Of a DNA stretch of 64,000 bases, positions 15,366-22,576 are shown in pieces. Origin of the DNA: a virus. Below the pieces are notes generated by a model. It was not told the origin of the DNA. It did not search any database and worked only from the letters and a program-made list of their open reading frames with translations. Where the stretch lies: the IMG/VR virus record IMGVR_UViG_3300044712_002681, positions 1 through 64,000 of that record; one strand, written 5' to 3'. Positions within the stretch are counted from its first letter, which is position 1. Each line of letters begins with the position of its first letter. Both the position numbers and the translations under genes were made by a program.

Positions 15366-15933
15366 TATTTAACTCTTTTTTATAACATTTTCGACATAGT
15401 GGTTTATATGTTTCATTACCACCAATTTGAATTTGCGATCCTTCTGTGACTATTTTATTGTCTATTATTTTAGCATTTATTATCGCCTTTTTACATTTAC
15501 AATGAACACAAATTGTTTTAATTTCTTCAATATTATCTGCTATTGCCATTAGATGTTTTGATCCTTCAAATACACCAAGTTTAAAATCCGATCTTAAACC
15601 ATAACAAATTACTGGAATATTCAACACATCAACAATATTTGCCAATTGATAAATGTGTTCTTTTTTTAAAAATTGAACTTCATCGACAAATACACATGAA
15701 ATATCATCCAATTTTTTAATAATTTCAAATATATCTGTCGTATTATAAATCGGAATAGCGTCAACAGATAAACCTATTCTAGATGCAATTTTCCCAATAC
15801 CATATCTATCATCTTTACCCGATGTAAAGCAAACTGTTTTTTTTTCATTTTCTAAATAATTAAAGTTGGTTCGTATTAAATCAATACTTTTCCCGGCGTT
15901 CATTGTTGAATATTTAAAAAACAGTTTTGCCAT
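15346..15933 (-). CDS. tdk: Thymidine kinase
   Basis: Type II (TK1-like) thymidine kinase of about 195 residues, which phosphorylates thymidine to dTMP. Motifs: FFKYSTMNAGKSIDLIRTNF (P-loop), CVFVDEVQFLKKEH (Walker B with catalytic Glu), a C-V-H-C and C-R-K-C zinc pair, and the T-E-G-S-Q-I-Q-I-G-G lasso loop that binds thymidine. The longest reading starts at 15990, but homology to the family begins at MAKLFFKY, so I use 15933. It belongs to the cupin to gp62 operon. It supplies dTTP precursors for phage replication. Confidence 0.92.
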   Translation of the reverse strand: MAKLFFKYSTMNAGKSIDLIRTNFNYLENEKKTVCFTSGKDDRYGIGKIASRIGLSVDAIPIYNTTDIFEIIKKLDDISCVFVDEVQFLKKEHIYQLANIVDVLNIPVICYGLRSDFKLGVFEGSKHLMAIADNIEEIKTICVHCKCKKAIINAKIIDNKIVTEGSQIQIGGNETYKPLCRKCYKKELNNDNQGQ

Positions 15934-15970
15934 AAGTTTATTTTTATATATTATAAATAATAAATAATGT

Positions 15971-16291
15971 TTACAATAAATATTTATCATTATTTATTCC
16001 AGGGATTTTTATCACTGCCGTAATAACATCAGATAAAGCTTTAAAGTCTGTTTCTTCACCTGGTTCTATTATTAAAATATCATTTTCTTTATATAATATT
16101 CCTAACATTTCAACTTGTCCAGTCATAATAATTGTATATTCTGTTCCAATTTTATGATAATGTTTTGGATCGTAGTCACCAGCTTTATATTTTTTTATAG
16201 CAACTTCAAAATCATTAGTTTTATATAATGATGGATCAAAATTTCCGATTACCCACCCATTTATCATATCATTTAAATTAAACTTTTTCAT
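15971..16291 (-). CDS. Cupin-fold protein
   Basis: A 106-residue single-domain cupin. KAGDYDPKHYHKIGTEYTII gives the H-x-H...E metal-binding triad, and NDILIIEPGEETDFKAL gives the second beta motif with P-G. The fold usually binds a small molecule or metal. It starts MKKFNLNDMINGW and is the first gene of an operon with thymidine kinase, the histidine kinase and gp62. It could act as a sensor or an enzyme; the substrate is not apparent. Confidence 0.7.
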   Translation of the reverse strand: MKKFNLNDMINGWVIGNFDPSLYKTNDFEVAIKKYKAGDYDPKHYHKIGTEYTIIMTGQVEMLGILYKENDILIIEPGEETDFKALSDVITAVIKIPGINNDKYLL

Positions 16292-16420
16292 ATTATTTAA
16301 AATTATTTTTTCATATTTATCTGTGTATTAGATATAATCTAAATTTGTAAATATATTTGATCCATATTAATTAATATATACATAGAATAAAAAGAATGAT
16401 ATTTTATATGTCATTTTTAA

Positions 16421-16450
16421 AAAAAGGTTGATCTTTTTAACCTTTTTAAA
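16421..16450. terminator. Hairpin with A and T flanks
   Basis: AAAAAGGTT (16421-16429) pairs with AACCTTTTT (16439-16447). It lies between divergent genes and just before the gene at 16470, so it may be a leader attenuator rather than a simple terminator. A TTAATATATACATA box lies upstream, near 16370. Confidence 0.5.
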
Positions 16451-16469
16451 AAATAAAAAACTTTAATTT

Positions 16470-16682
16470 ATGAAAAAAATTAAAAAAGTAAACAGTGCAT
16501 TACCATGGAAATTAGTGTGGGATGAAGAAACAAAGGATGTATTAATGTTTAAGCAAGTTAATGGTAAATTTGAAACGATCAATGAATTGTTTGAAGCAGA
16601 AAATGAATATGTTGCTTATGATAAAATTAGTGAATTGGGTTTAAAATATGATCCATCTCAATTAGAAGAAGAATGGGTATAA
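16470..16682 (+). CDS. Small acidic protein, 70 residues
   Basis: A 70-residue protein, MKKIKKVNSALPWKLVWDEE followed by KQVNGKFETINELFEAENEY and an acidic end. No family is recognised. It stands alone between a leader hairpin and a strong terminator and is not clearly tagged. Confidence 0.6.
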   Translation: MKKIKKVNSALPWKLVWDEETKDVLMFKQVNGKFETINELFEAENEYVAYDKISELGLKYDPSQLEEEWV

Positions 16683-16687
16683 AAAAC

Positions 16688-16715
16688 AAAAATCCTGAGA
16701 AATCAGGATTTTTTA
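16688..16715 (+). terminator. Hairpin terminator
   Basis: AAAATCCTGA (16689-16698) pairs with TCAGGATTTT (16703-16712) followed by further T residues. Confidence 0.8.
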
Positions 16716-16738
16716 TTTTAAAAAAATGTATTTTTTTT

Positions 16739-16748
16739 TTAATATATA
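16739..16748 (+). promoter_or_regulatory. Candidate late promoter box TTAATATATA
   Basis: TTAATATATAATAA lies about 20 bases before the tagged gene at 16767. Confidence 0.5.
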
Positions 16749-16766
16749 ATAAAAAAAATTATAATT

Positions 16767-17102
16767 ATGAAACGTATAAAAACATTTGAATTTTTCACAT
16801 ATCAAACACCAGAAGTTGAAAATATAACAATTGATGATTTAAGTGAAATAATTGAAGAAGGAGAAAAACCATATATAGTAATGATTGGTGAATATTCTAG
16901 AAATAAGAATGTAACATATATGGAAGCAGATGAATTAACGAGTTTGATATTCAATGGTGCTAAAGGTAGCAAAAAACCAATTATAATCTTAGTTGATGAT
17001 TTCGATTCTATACCAAACGAATTAAAACGTGAATGTGAACTAATTGTTACTGATGAATTAACTGATGTAGCAAAAATGAAAAGTATTGTATATTCATTGT
17101 AA
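16767..17102 (+). CDS. N-tagged protein, 111 residues
   Basis: Starts MKRIKTFEFFTY, a good N-tag. The rest shows alternating helices and strands, including EKPYIVMIGEYSRNKNVTYM and KKPIIILVDDFDSIPNELKR. The second resembles a Walker B-type strand (h-h-h-h-D-D), but no P-loop is present. It may be a small alpha/beta protein that mimics an ATPase or receiver fold. It is followed by another tagged gene 20 bases on, so the two form an operon ending at a strong terminator. Confidence 0.65.
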   Translation: MKRIKTFEFFTYQTPEVENITIDDLSEIIEEGEKPYIVMIGEYSRNKNVTYMEADELTSLIFNGAKGSKKPIIILVDDFDSIPNELKRECELIVTDELTDVAKMKSIVYSL

Positions 17103-17121
17103 ATACAAAAAAAAACACATT

Positions 17122-17376
17122 ATGAAAATAAAAAATTTTAAAGAATTTGAAAGTGTTAATATGTATGGTGAATACATACCAAAAAACCCAAACATGTCTA
17201 TGAAATACAATTATAACAATGGTGTATTTGCATTTTATGATAAAAATGGTAATTATAATGAAATTAAAATTGATTCTAGACGTGGTGTTGATTATAACAG
17301 TATCAAATCAGATTTAGTACATAAAGGTTATACTATTGATGATAGTATAGGTGTTTACGGATCAAATAGGACATAA
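17122..17376 (+). CDS. Small N-tagged protein
   Basis: Translated from the ATG at 17122 this is an 84-residue protein beginning MKIKNFKEFESVNMYGEY, which restores the N-tag. A longer reading from 17086 overlaps the preceding gene and would bury the tag. The body is rich in Asn, Tyr and Gly (MSMKYNYNNGVFAFYDKNGN) and has no known domain. It is the last gene of the two-gene tagged operon. Confidence 0.65.
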   Translation: MKIKNFKEFESVNMYGEYIPKNPNMSMKYNYNNGVFAFYDKNGNYNEIKIDSRRGVDYNSIKSDLVHKGYTIDDSIGVYGSNRT

Positions 17377-17378
17377 AA

Positions 17379-17408
17379 AAAAAACCCCCCGAAATTCGGG
17401 GGTTTTTA
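17379..17408 (+). terminator. Strong GC-rich hairpin terminator
   Basis: CCCCCGA (17386-17392) pairs with TCGGGGG (17396-17402) with A and T flanks. It lies between two convergent genes, and its T run overlaps the stop of the minus-strand gene. Confidence 0.85.
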
Positions 17409-18509
17409 TTTATAAATGGGGTAATTAATTTTAAAATAATTATCGAAATTCTGTTTTTCAATTGCTTGAAAAGGTTTAGATATTTTATATTTATTTAAAA
17501 TATTATTAAATTGATCTATTGATATATTTAAATATTCACAAATATCGTTGGTTTTATTTTTCAAATATCTACCCTGTTTAATTAATATTGTTATTTTATT
17601 CACAATATCTTTTTCATCGAACTTTTTAATTAAAACAATATTGTTTTCAGTTAAAAAATTATTAATAAAATCAAGTGTTATTGTTGTATCATATTTTTCA
17701 AATTCACCAATAATTAAAGAATAAATACTATCTGATGATATATAATTTGGTATGTTACTATATTTCAATAAAGACTTAATTTGTTTTATTTTTTCAGAAA
17801 TATTCAAAATCGAAAATTGTTTAAAATCATCTTTTGTGATCTTTTTGTTTGCTTGAAATATTTGTTTAAAGATACAAATCAATATTCTATTCTTTTTAAT
17901 ATTTGTTAATATTGGTGATAATACCAATTTAATATCATCTTTAATCTTATCGTTTTTTAACCACCTTTCATATTTGTGATGAATTCTATTTTTGTTTTCA
18001 TTATAAAAATCAAATTGGGTTTTATTATAAAATATATTATATTCACTATCTTCAATATAATTGAATGCTGTATCAATATTAAAATATTTTATAATCTTAT
18101 TATCATCAATATTATTTAAATATAATTGATCTATTATAGATGAATAATTAGAATAAAAATAACCTATCAATAATTTAATATCATTCTTATTATTCAAATT
18201 ATAATTTAAAAATCTTAACGTTATTATATTGTATGTTAATACAAATGGAATTTTCTTCATTTTGAGTGATTCCAATTCAATATCATCAAATACAATATTA
18301 TTTTTAAGTTCGATATAATAATTATTAAAAAACCCAATGGCATTATTTAATTCCCCATATGAATAAACTTCGGGGGATTTATTTAATTCTGTATTATTAT
18401 CAAATTGTTCAAATTGATCAAATGGTTTTTTTATTGCCTTTGTAACAATATTTGGTTTTGATTTATTGTATAAGCTAACACAACCGTTTATATAATCTTT
18501 AATTTCCAT
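17406..18509 (-). CDS. Hypothetical protein, 367 residues
   Basis: A large Asn/Ile/Lys-rich, probably all-helical protein. The C-terminal part contains KTNDICEYLNISIDQFNNILNKYKIS, which looks like a helix-turn-helix, so DNA binding is possible. No catalytic motif is visible. It follows the ribbon-helix-helix gene by two bases on the same strand, and the two are probably coexpressed. A plasmid-like replication or partition role is conceivable but not supported further. Confidence 0.55.
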   Translation of the reverse strand: MEIKDYINGCVSLYNKSKPNIVTKAIKKPFDQFEQFDNNTELNKSPEVYSYGELNNAIGFFNNYYIELKNNIVFDDIELESLKMKKIPFVLTYNIITLRFLNYNLNNKNDIKLLIGYFYSNYSSIIDQLYLNNIDDNKIIKYFNIDTAFNYIEDSEYNIFYNKTQFDFYNENKNRIHHKYERWLKNDKIKDDIKLVLSPILTNIKKNRILICIFKQIFQANKKITKDDFKQFSILNISEKIKQIKSLLKYSNIPNYISSDSIYSLIIGEFEKYDTTITLDFINNFLTENNIVLIKKFDEKDIVNKITILIKQGRYLKNKTNDICEYLNISIDQFNNILNKYKISKPFQAIEKQNFDNYFKINYPIYK

Positions 18510-18511
18510 AT

Positions 18512-18787
18512 CTATTTAAAATTCAATTTATCTTTATTACTGATTGCTTTTGTTAAAAGATATTTAATAAGATCATTAAATCTTATTTTTTTATCTTTAC
18601 ATAATGATGATGTTCCAATTAAAGTTTCTTTATCAATTTCAAATAATATTAAATTTTCACTTTTTGTATAAGTTTTAACAAATATGCGAATTGTTTCACT
18701 CATTGTTTTTCCTTTATTTTCACAAGACTTTTGAAAATTTATATATTCTTCTTCTGATAATCGTATCTTTAAAAAAGTGTCTTTCAT
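18512..18787 (-). CDS. Ribbon-helix-helix-like DNA-binding protein
   Basis: A 91-residue protein starting MKDTFLKIRLSEEEYINFQK, then SCENKGKTMSETIRIFVKTY. The order (beta strand with alternating residues, L-S-E-E-E-Y helix, G-K-T-M-S-E-T-I-R second helix) matches the MetJ/Arc/CopG ribbon-helix-helix family. Such proteins are dimeric repressors. It probably regulates itself and the following 367-residue gene. A further 40 residues after the fold have no known role. Confidence 0.65.
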   Translation of the reverse strand: MKDTFLKIRLSEEEYINFQKSCENKGKTMSETIRIFVKTYTKSENLILFEIDKETLIGTSSLCKDKKIRFNDLIKYLLTKAISNKDKLNFK

Positions 18788-18849
18788 TGATATGTTTTCA
18801 ATTTAGTTTTATAATATCCTATTAAAAATCTGTATAACCAAGTATCATT

Positions 18850-18978
18850 TTATTCTCTTTTTAAATTGTTTTTAATTTTATTTAATACAGCATTATTTTC
18901 AATTATCCTTTTATTAGTCTTTGATCTATTTTCACTATTTTTTCTTTTTGGTGGTTTAATTTTTATAAATTTATCCAT
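18850..18978 (-). CDS. Tiny basic protein, 42 residues
   Basis: ATG at 18976-18978 to TAA at 18850-18852 encodes MDKFIKIKPPKRKNSENRSK followed by TNKRIIENNAVLNKIKNNLKRE. It is strongly basic and helical at the C-terminus, as expected for a small nucleic-acid-binding or ribosome-associated peptide. It lies upstream of the ribbon-helix-helix gene on the same strand. No family is recognised. Confidence 0.45.
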   Translation of the reverse strand: MDKFIKIKPPKRKNSENRSKTNKRIIENNAVLNKIKNNLKRE

Positions 18979-19034
18979 AATTATATTTTTTATTTAATAT
19001 ATACTAAATCAACAAAAAAGTTTAATGATTAATT

Positions 19035-19171
19035 TTATAAAAAGTTTGTTGAAATTAAATCTTTCAACCTTATTTTTATCGGTACAATCACAGCACCACT
19101 TTCAGTTATCTTTTTTACAAAAGACTCACCTTTGCATTTATCAACTTTTCTTAAAATATTTATTGCACCAT
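19035..19171 (-). pseudogene. Gene remnant without start codon
   Basis: A minus-strand frame of about 45 codons, open from a stop near 19172 to TAA at 19035-19037, reads GAINILRKVDKCKGESFVKK then ITESGAVIVPIKIRLKDLIS. It looks like real protein, but no ATG, GTG or TTG start is available in frame. It may be the C-terminal remainder of a decayed gene. The plus-strand frame over the same bases is low-complexity and not convincing. Confidence 0.3.
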
Positions 19172-19233
19172 TTATTTATGTCATATTTTTCAATTTTCAA
19201 AAATTTAAATAAAAAAAAATAATATATACTAAT

Positions 19234-19674
19234 ATGGGAACTATTAAAAAATTTGAATCTTGGAAAAATAATATAATTGATCAAACACTATTTACTAGTG
19301 GTAAAGCAAAATATGATCCACAAGTATCAGCAGGTAAAATAAAATACGAAACTGGTAAATCAGAACCATATTATCATGCTGAAATTATTAGTAAAGGAAA
19401 TAAATTTATTTGCAAAATTTATAAAAGAAGAAAAGGTGAAGATGTTAGAATTAAAAATAAAGTTAAAGATAATTTAAAGGATGCACACAATTATGTTCGA
19501 GAATTTTTAAATCAAAGATTAAAAAAAGATAAAAAACGAACAAGTAAGGATATTTCAAAAGACATTAATATTGAAGATAAAGCAATATCATCATTATTAG
19601 ATAATCCAAGCCCCATTAATCCATATGATATCGCACCAATCCCAAAAAGAAAACCGATTATTAGACATTTTTAA
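19234..19674 (+). CDS. N-tagged basic protein
   Basis: A 146-residue protein starting MGTIKKFESWKNN, an N-tag variant. The centre has KYETGKSEPYYHAEIISKGN and KFICKIYKRRKGEDVRIKNK, a small beta sheet with many basic residues. The C-terminus is Lys/Ser/Pro-rich (KRTSKDISKDINIEDK, PIPKRKPIIRHF). Basic composition would suit DNA or RNA binding inside the head, like T4 internal proteins. An AATATATA box at 19221 lies very close to the start. Confidence 0.65.
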   Translation: MGTIKKFESWKNNIIDQTLFTSGKAKYDPQVSAGKIKYETGKSEPYYHAEIISKGNKFICKIYKRRKGEDVRIKNKVKDNLKDAHNYVREFLNQRLKKDKKRTSKDISKDINIEDKAISSLLDNPSPINPYDIAPIPKRKPIIRHF

Positions 19675-19698
19675 TGAAAAATAATATAATTTAATAAA

Positions 19699-19725
19699 AA
19701 AAGGAAGCCCTAGCTTCCTTTTTTT
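19699..19725 (+). terminator. Bidirectional hairpin terminator
   Basis: AAAGGAAGC (19700-19708) pairs with GCTTCCTTT (19713-19721) and is followed by T residues. It separates the tagged gene and the radical SAM gene, which are convergent. Confidence 0.8.
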
Positions 19726-19726
19726 A

Positions 19727-20659
19727 TTAAAACAACAAACTCGCCTTAGTATCCCAACGTGTATATAATCTACAATTTTCCCGCAAAACTAAATATTTAA
19801 ATGTATTTTTATGTACTTCTTCAGCCATACAGTCATTATCAACTACCACTGACATTTCATCAATGTCGTAAATTTTTGGACCGAATGGTAAATAACCTAA
19901 AAATTTACCATTTTCTTCTACACGTCTAACTAATCTTTCATAAAAATCTACACTTGCATTTTTTTCAATCCACTGATCAATTTCACTATTCGAATCAGAC
20001 TTATAAAGTTTACGAAATGTTACTTGATCAGCACCAAGGTCTTTACAACGATCAATTACCATTGAAACGGGAATAACATTATAATCATTAACAAGATTCA
20101 ATGATAATCTCAAATTAAAATCATATTTTTTAACTAATTTAATAGTTTCAAAAACATTAAATTTCAATTTTTCAGCACAACCAATAAGATTTAAATTTCT
20201 ATCATTATCAAAAATATGTGATATTGAAAATGATATTGTAGTAATTCCAATTCTTCTTAAATGTACAAGAACATCATCAGTCAACATAACACCAGTTGTT
20301 TGTAATTCAATACTTTTAAATGGTGTTTGTAGTGTACTATTTATTTTATGAAAAAAATCGAGAAATTCTGGATTTTGAATTGGTTCACCCGTTCCTGTTA
20401 ATACTACAGTATTACATCCATTATCACGGGCATATTGTAACCGATTAAAATAATCTTTATATTCAATATCTTCATCAATAAATTTTGAAATATCAACACC
20501 CGATATTTTTGGCATATCGTTTATGGTTTTTAAATTCTTGATGACTTTGGTTATTTTATCTTCATATGGATTTGTGTGTGTACGACTAACACAAAATTCA
20601 CAATTATTTACACATTTATTGTGTGTTGGCACACAAATTGATAAGCTTTGAACTTCCAT
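19727..20659 (-). CDS. Radical SAM enzyme
   Basis: A 310-residue protein with the radical SAM cluster motif HNKCVNNCEFCVSRTH (C-x3-C-x2-C) near residues 15-22. It also has the glycine-rich GTGEPIQNPEFLDFF motif that binds S-adenosylmethionine. Further strands (SIELQTTGVMLTDDVL, LRLSLNLVNDYNV) follow the TIM-barrel pattern. No extra iron-sulfur SPASM domain is visible. The substrate cannot be told from sequence; deazaguanine synthesis and peptide or RNA modification are options. It is the last gene of a minus-strand group that begins near 21585. Confidence 0.85.
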   Translation of the reverse strand: MEVQSLSICVPTHNKCVNNCEFCVSRTHTNPYEDKITKVIKNLKTINDMPKISGVDISKFIDEDIEYKDYFNRLQYARDNGCNTVVLTGTGEPIQNPEFLDFFHKINSTLQTPFKSIELQTTGVMLTDDVLVHLRRIGITTISFSISHIFDNDRNLNLIGCAEKLKFNVFETIKLVKKYDFNLRLSLNLVNDYNVIPVSMVIDRCKDLGADQVTFRKLYKSDSNSEIDQWIEKNASVDFYERLVRRVEENGKFLGYLPFGPKIYDIDEMSVVVDNDCMAEEVHKNTFKYLVLRENCRLYTRWDTKASLLF

Positions 20660-20678
20660 CTTTTGTTGTTTTTAATGA

Positions 20679-20864
20679 TTATTTATTTTTTGAAACCCAA
20701 GTAAACCCAAATACACCGACCATTATCAGTCTATCCATATTATCATTTTTTGAATGTGGATTATCCATTTTACGAACAACAAGTATCGGGAATTGATTTA
20801 TCATCAAACTAAAATAGTCATATATTCTCCAATGACCATCATATTCATTATACCATTTTTTCAT
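20679..20864 (-). CDS. Small hypothetical protein, 61 residues
   Basis: MKKWYNEYDGHWRIYDYFSL, a hydrophobic stretch (INQFPILVVRK) and a C-terminal segment LIMVGVFGFTWVSKNK. A TAnnTTTG box at 20891 lies about 27 bases upstream, which supports a real gene. It is 20 bases from the radical SAM start, so the two are probably cotranscribed. Function is unknown. Confidence 0.55.
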   Translation of the reverse strand: MKKWYNEYDGHWRIYDYFSLMINQFPILVVRKMDNPHSKNDNMDRLIMVGVFGFTWVSKNK

Positions 20865-20890
20865 TATTGTTGTTTTAATATTTAATGGTA

Positions 20891-20898
20891 CAAAGATA
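20891..20898 (-). promoter_or_regulatory. Bacteroidetes-type promoter box TATCTTTG
   Basis: TATCTTTG on the minus strand, about 27 bases upstream of the 61-residue gene that precedes the radical SAM gene. Confidence 0.55.
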
Positions 20899-20918
20899 CT
20901 AAAAAATTTTTAATAATA

Positions 20919-21278
20919 CTATATTTTTAATAAATTTTCATTATAATATTCTTTCATCTTTTCACACAACCCAGTTTCAGTATTCCAAACATAATCATTT
21001 TTAAATTCGGAATTATTTTCTTTATCGAATCTGCCATCCATTTCAGATAATACATAAAATATTACATTCATTTCTATTGCAATATTCTTCAATGAATTTT
21101 GATCTTCAGTTAAATCTAAATCACCATACCAAACTTTACCAACACCATCAACAAAAATATTAGCATTAAAGACTACTAGATTTTTTGGTTTACTTCTACG
21201 ATAAAGTGTTTTACTTCCACCAATCATTCTATTGATACAAAACCCATTATCTTCCAATTTACTTAAAATTTCTTCCAT
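20919..21278 (-). CDS. Hypothetical protein, 119 residues
   Basis: MEEILSKLEDNGFCINRMIG, then SKTLYRRSKPKNLVVFNANIF and VGKVWYGDLDLTEDQNSLKN. The pattern of strands and helices suggests one compact alpha/beta domain. I have the impression that proteins like this are common hypotheticals in large phages, but no function is known to me. It begins one base after the end of the next gene upstream. Confidence 0.6.
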   Translation of the reverse strand: MEEILSKLEDNGFCINRMIGGSKTLYRRSKPKNLVVFNANIFVDGVGKVWYGDLDLTEDQNSLKNIAIEMNVIFYVLSEMDGRFDKENNSEFKNDYVWNTETGLCEKMKEYYNENLLKI

Positions 21279-21279
21279 A

Positions 21280-21585
21280 TTATTTTTTCTTCATTCGTTC
21301 AAAATAAGATCGGGTTGGTTTAATTTTTTGTTGTTTTTTTAATTGGGGTGGTGATAATTTTACGTGTTCACGTGTATCAAGAATATTTTTTATATCATTC
21401 CAATATTTTTCCAATTTAGAATATTCTTCTTTATCTTGTTCATGTTCAACATAAATTTCCCAAAGAAATTCACCACAACAATCACAAACAAATTTTGATG
21501 ACCAATTACGACCATACTTTTTATAATATGTCAACAGTCGTTTTGTTGATAAATTATTAGCATCTTCTATTTTCAAATAATTCAT
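21280..21585 (-). CDS. Small CxxC protein, 101 residues
   Basis: Starts MNYLKIEDANNLSTKRLLTY and carries KFVCDCCGEFLWEIYVEHEQ, a C-x-C-C knuckle that could be half of a zinc site. The C-terminus is basic (QLKKQQKIKPTRSYFERMKKK). The start loosely resembles the N-tag but lacks the F-E end. It has a TAnnTTTG box directly upstream and heads a group of short genes that leads to the radical SAM gene. Confidence 0.55.
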   Translation of the reverse strand: MNYLKIEDANNLSTKRLLTYYKKYGRNWSSKFVCDCCGEFLWEIYVEHEQDKEEYSKLEKYWNDIKNILDTREHVKLSPPQLKKQQKIKPTRSYFERMKKK

Positions 21586-21600
21586 TTTGTTTTTTATTTA

Positions 21601-21608
21601 CAAATATA
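21601..21608 (-). promoter_or_regulatory. Bacteroidetes-type promoter box TATATTTG
   Basis: TATATTTG on the minus strand, 16 bases upstream of the gene start at 21585. Confidence 0.55.
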
Positions 21609-21679
21609 ATAAATAATTTAAAATAAATTACACTTTCTTAAAAAATTTATCTATATTTATAAAAATAAAAACAAAATAT

Positions 21680-22183
21680 ATGAATTGGTATGTAATAAGG
21701 GTAACTTCCGGAAAAGAAAAGAAGACTAAAGAATTGATAGAAAGTGAATTGATTAAGAACAACAATCAAAGTGTGATATCTACAATATTAATACCAACTG
21801 AAAAAGTTATTCAGATGCGAAAAGGTAAAAAAATTAATGTTGAAAAGAATTTTTTTCCAGGTTATTTATTTGTAGAATGTGATTCTATATCTGATGTTGA
21901 AGCCAATGTTAAACACGTTATTGGTGTATCTTCAATATTAAAAAAAGCATTAACACAACCTGAAATAGATAGAATATTACTTAGAGAAAGTAAAAAAGAT
22001 ATTGAAGATAAATTAATGGTAAATCAAAAAGTTAAAATTATTGATGGACCATTCACATCATGTGTTGGAACAATTAAAAATTTAGATATTAACAAATTAA
22101 AGGTTAAAGTGAGTGTTAATATTTTTGATAGAGAAACTTTATTGGATTTAAAGATTGAACAAATTACTAAAGTTGATGATTAA
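21680..22183 (+). CDS. nusG: NusG-family transcription factor
   Basis: A 167-residue protein with both domains of NusG. The NGN domain runs from MNWYVIRVTSGKEKKTKELI through FFPGYLFVECDSI and HVIGVSSILKKALTQPEIDR. The KOW domain includes KVKIIDGPFTSCVGTIKNLD. Length and order match bacterial NusG, which binds RNA polymerase and the ribosome or Rho. The phage copy could replace the host factor or act as an RfaH-like antiterminator on phage transcripts. It is a single plus-strand gene and overlaps the convergent gene at its stop. Confidence 0.9.
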   Translation: MNWYVIRVTSGKEKKTKELIESELIKNNNQSVISTILIPTEKVIQMRKGKKINVEKNFFPGYLFVECDSISDVEANVKHVIGVSSILKKALTQPEIDRILLRESKKDIEDKLMVNQKVKIIDGPFTSCVGTIKNLDINKLKVKVSVNIFDRETLLDLKIEQITKVDD

Positions 22184-22575
22184 ATAATATTATATTTGTT
22201 GGATTTTGATAATAATGAATACATATAGTGTGCATAATCTTCATTATATCCTTTCCAAACAATATTCATTTCATATTCGAAAAGATAATCGAGAAACACA
22301 TTTTTATTTACATCATATTTAAATTCTTCCCAATATGTGCTATTTTTATGATCTTTTATATGTATTTTATCTTTTGTAATATTATATACCCAAAATTTAT
22401 ATTGCATTTTTGAACTATGTAGACATAATTCATATGGTTCTGACATAACATTAATTAATATTAATGATTTATCTACAATATTTTTAAATATTACAAATTC
22501 ACCTTTTTTTGGTAATTCATCTGTTTTAAATTCTTCAAATATAGAAAATTTTGTTATGAATTTTTCAGCTACCAT
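22180..22575 (-). CDS. Tagged beta-domain protein, paralogue of the ART fusion tail
   Basis: From the ATG at 22575 this is a 131-residue protein beginning MVAEKFITKFSIFEEFKTDE and ending SNKYNII. The longer reading from 22602 is the shifted frame of the upstream gene's C-tag and is rejected. The tag-like stretch (ITKFSIFEE) begins seven residues in. The body, KKGEFVIFKNIVDKSLILIN then QYKFWVYNITKDKIHIKDH, is a small beta domain. The same module forms the C-terminal part of the next gene upstream, so the two arose by tandem duplication. Confidence 0.65.
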   Translation of the reverse strand: MVAEKFITKFSIFEEFKTDELPKKGEFVIFKNIVDKSLILINVMSEPYELCLHSSKMQYKFWVYNITKDKIHIKDHKNSTYWEEFKYDVNKNVFLDYLFEYEMNIVWKGYNEDYAHYMYSLLSKSNKYNII

Positions 22576-22576
22576 A

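Noticed and set aside
18512-18787. Toxin-antitoxin pair with the 367-residue gene
   Set aside because: The upstream ribbon-helix-helix gene would fit an antitoxin, but the partner is far too large and shows no toxin motif.
19025-19222. 65-residue plus-strand frame MINFIKSLLKLNLST
   Set aside because: Leu/Phe/His-rich composition typical of antisense noise; the minus strand shows a better, though incomplete, coding remnant.
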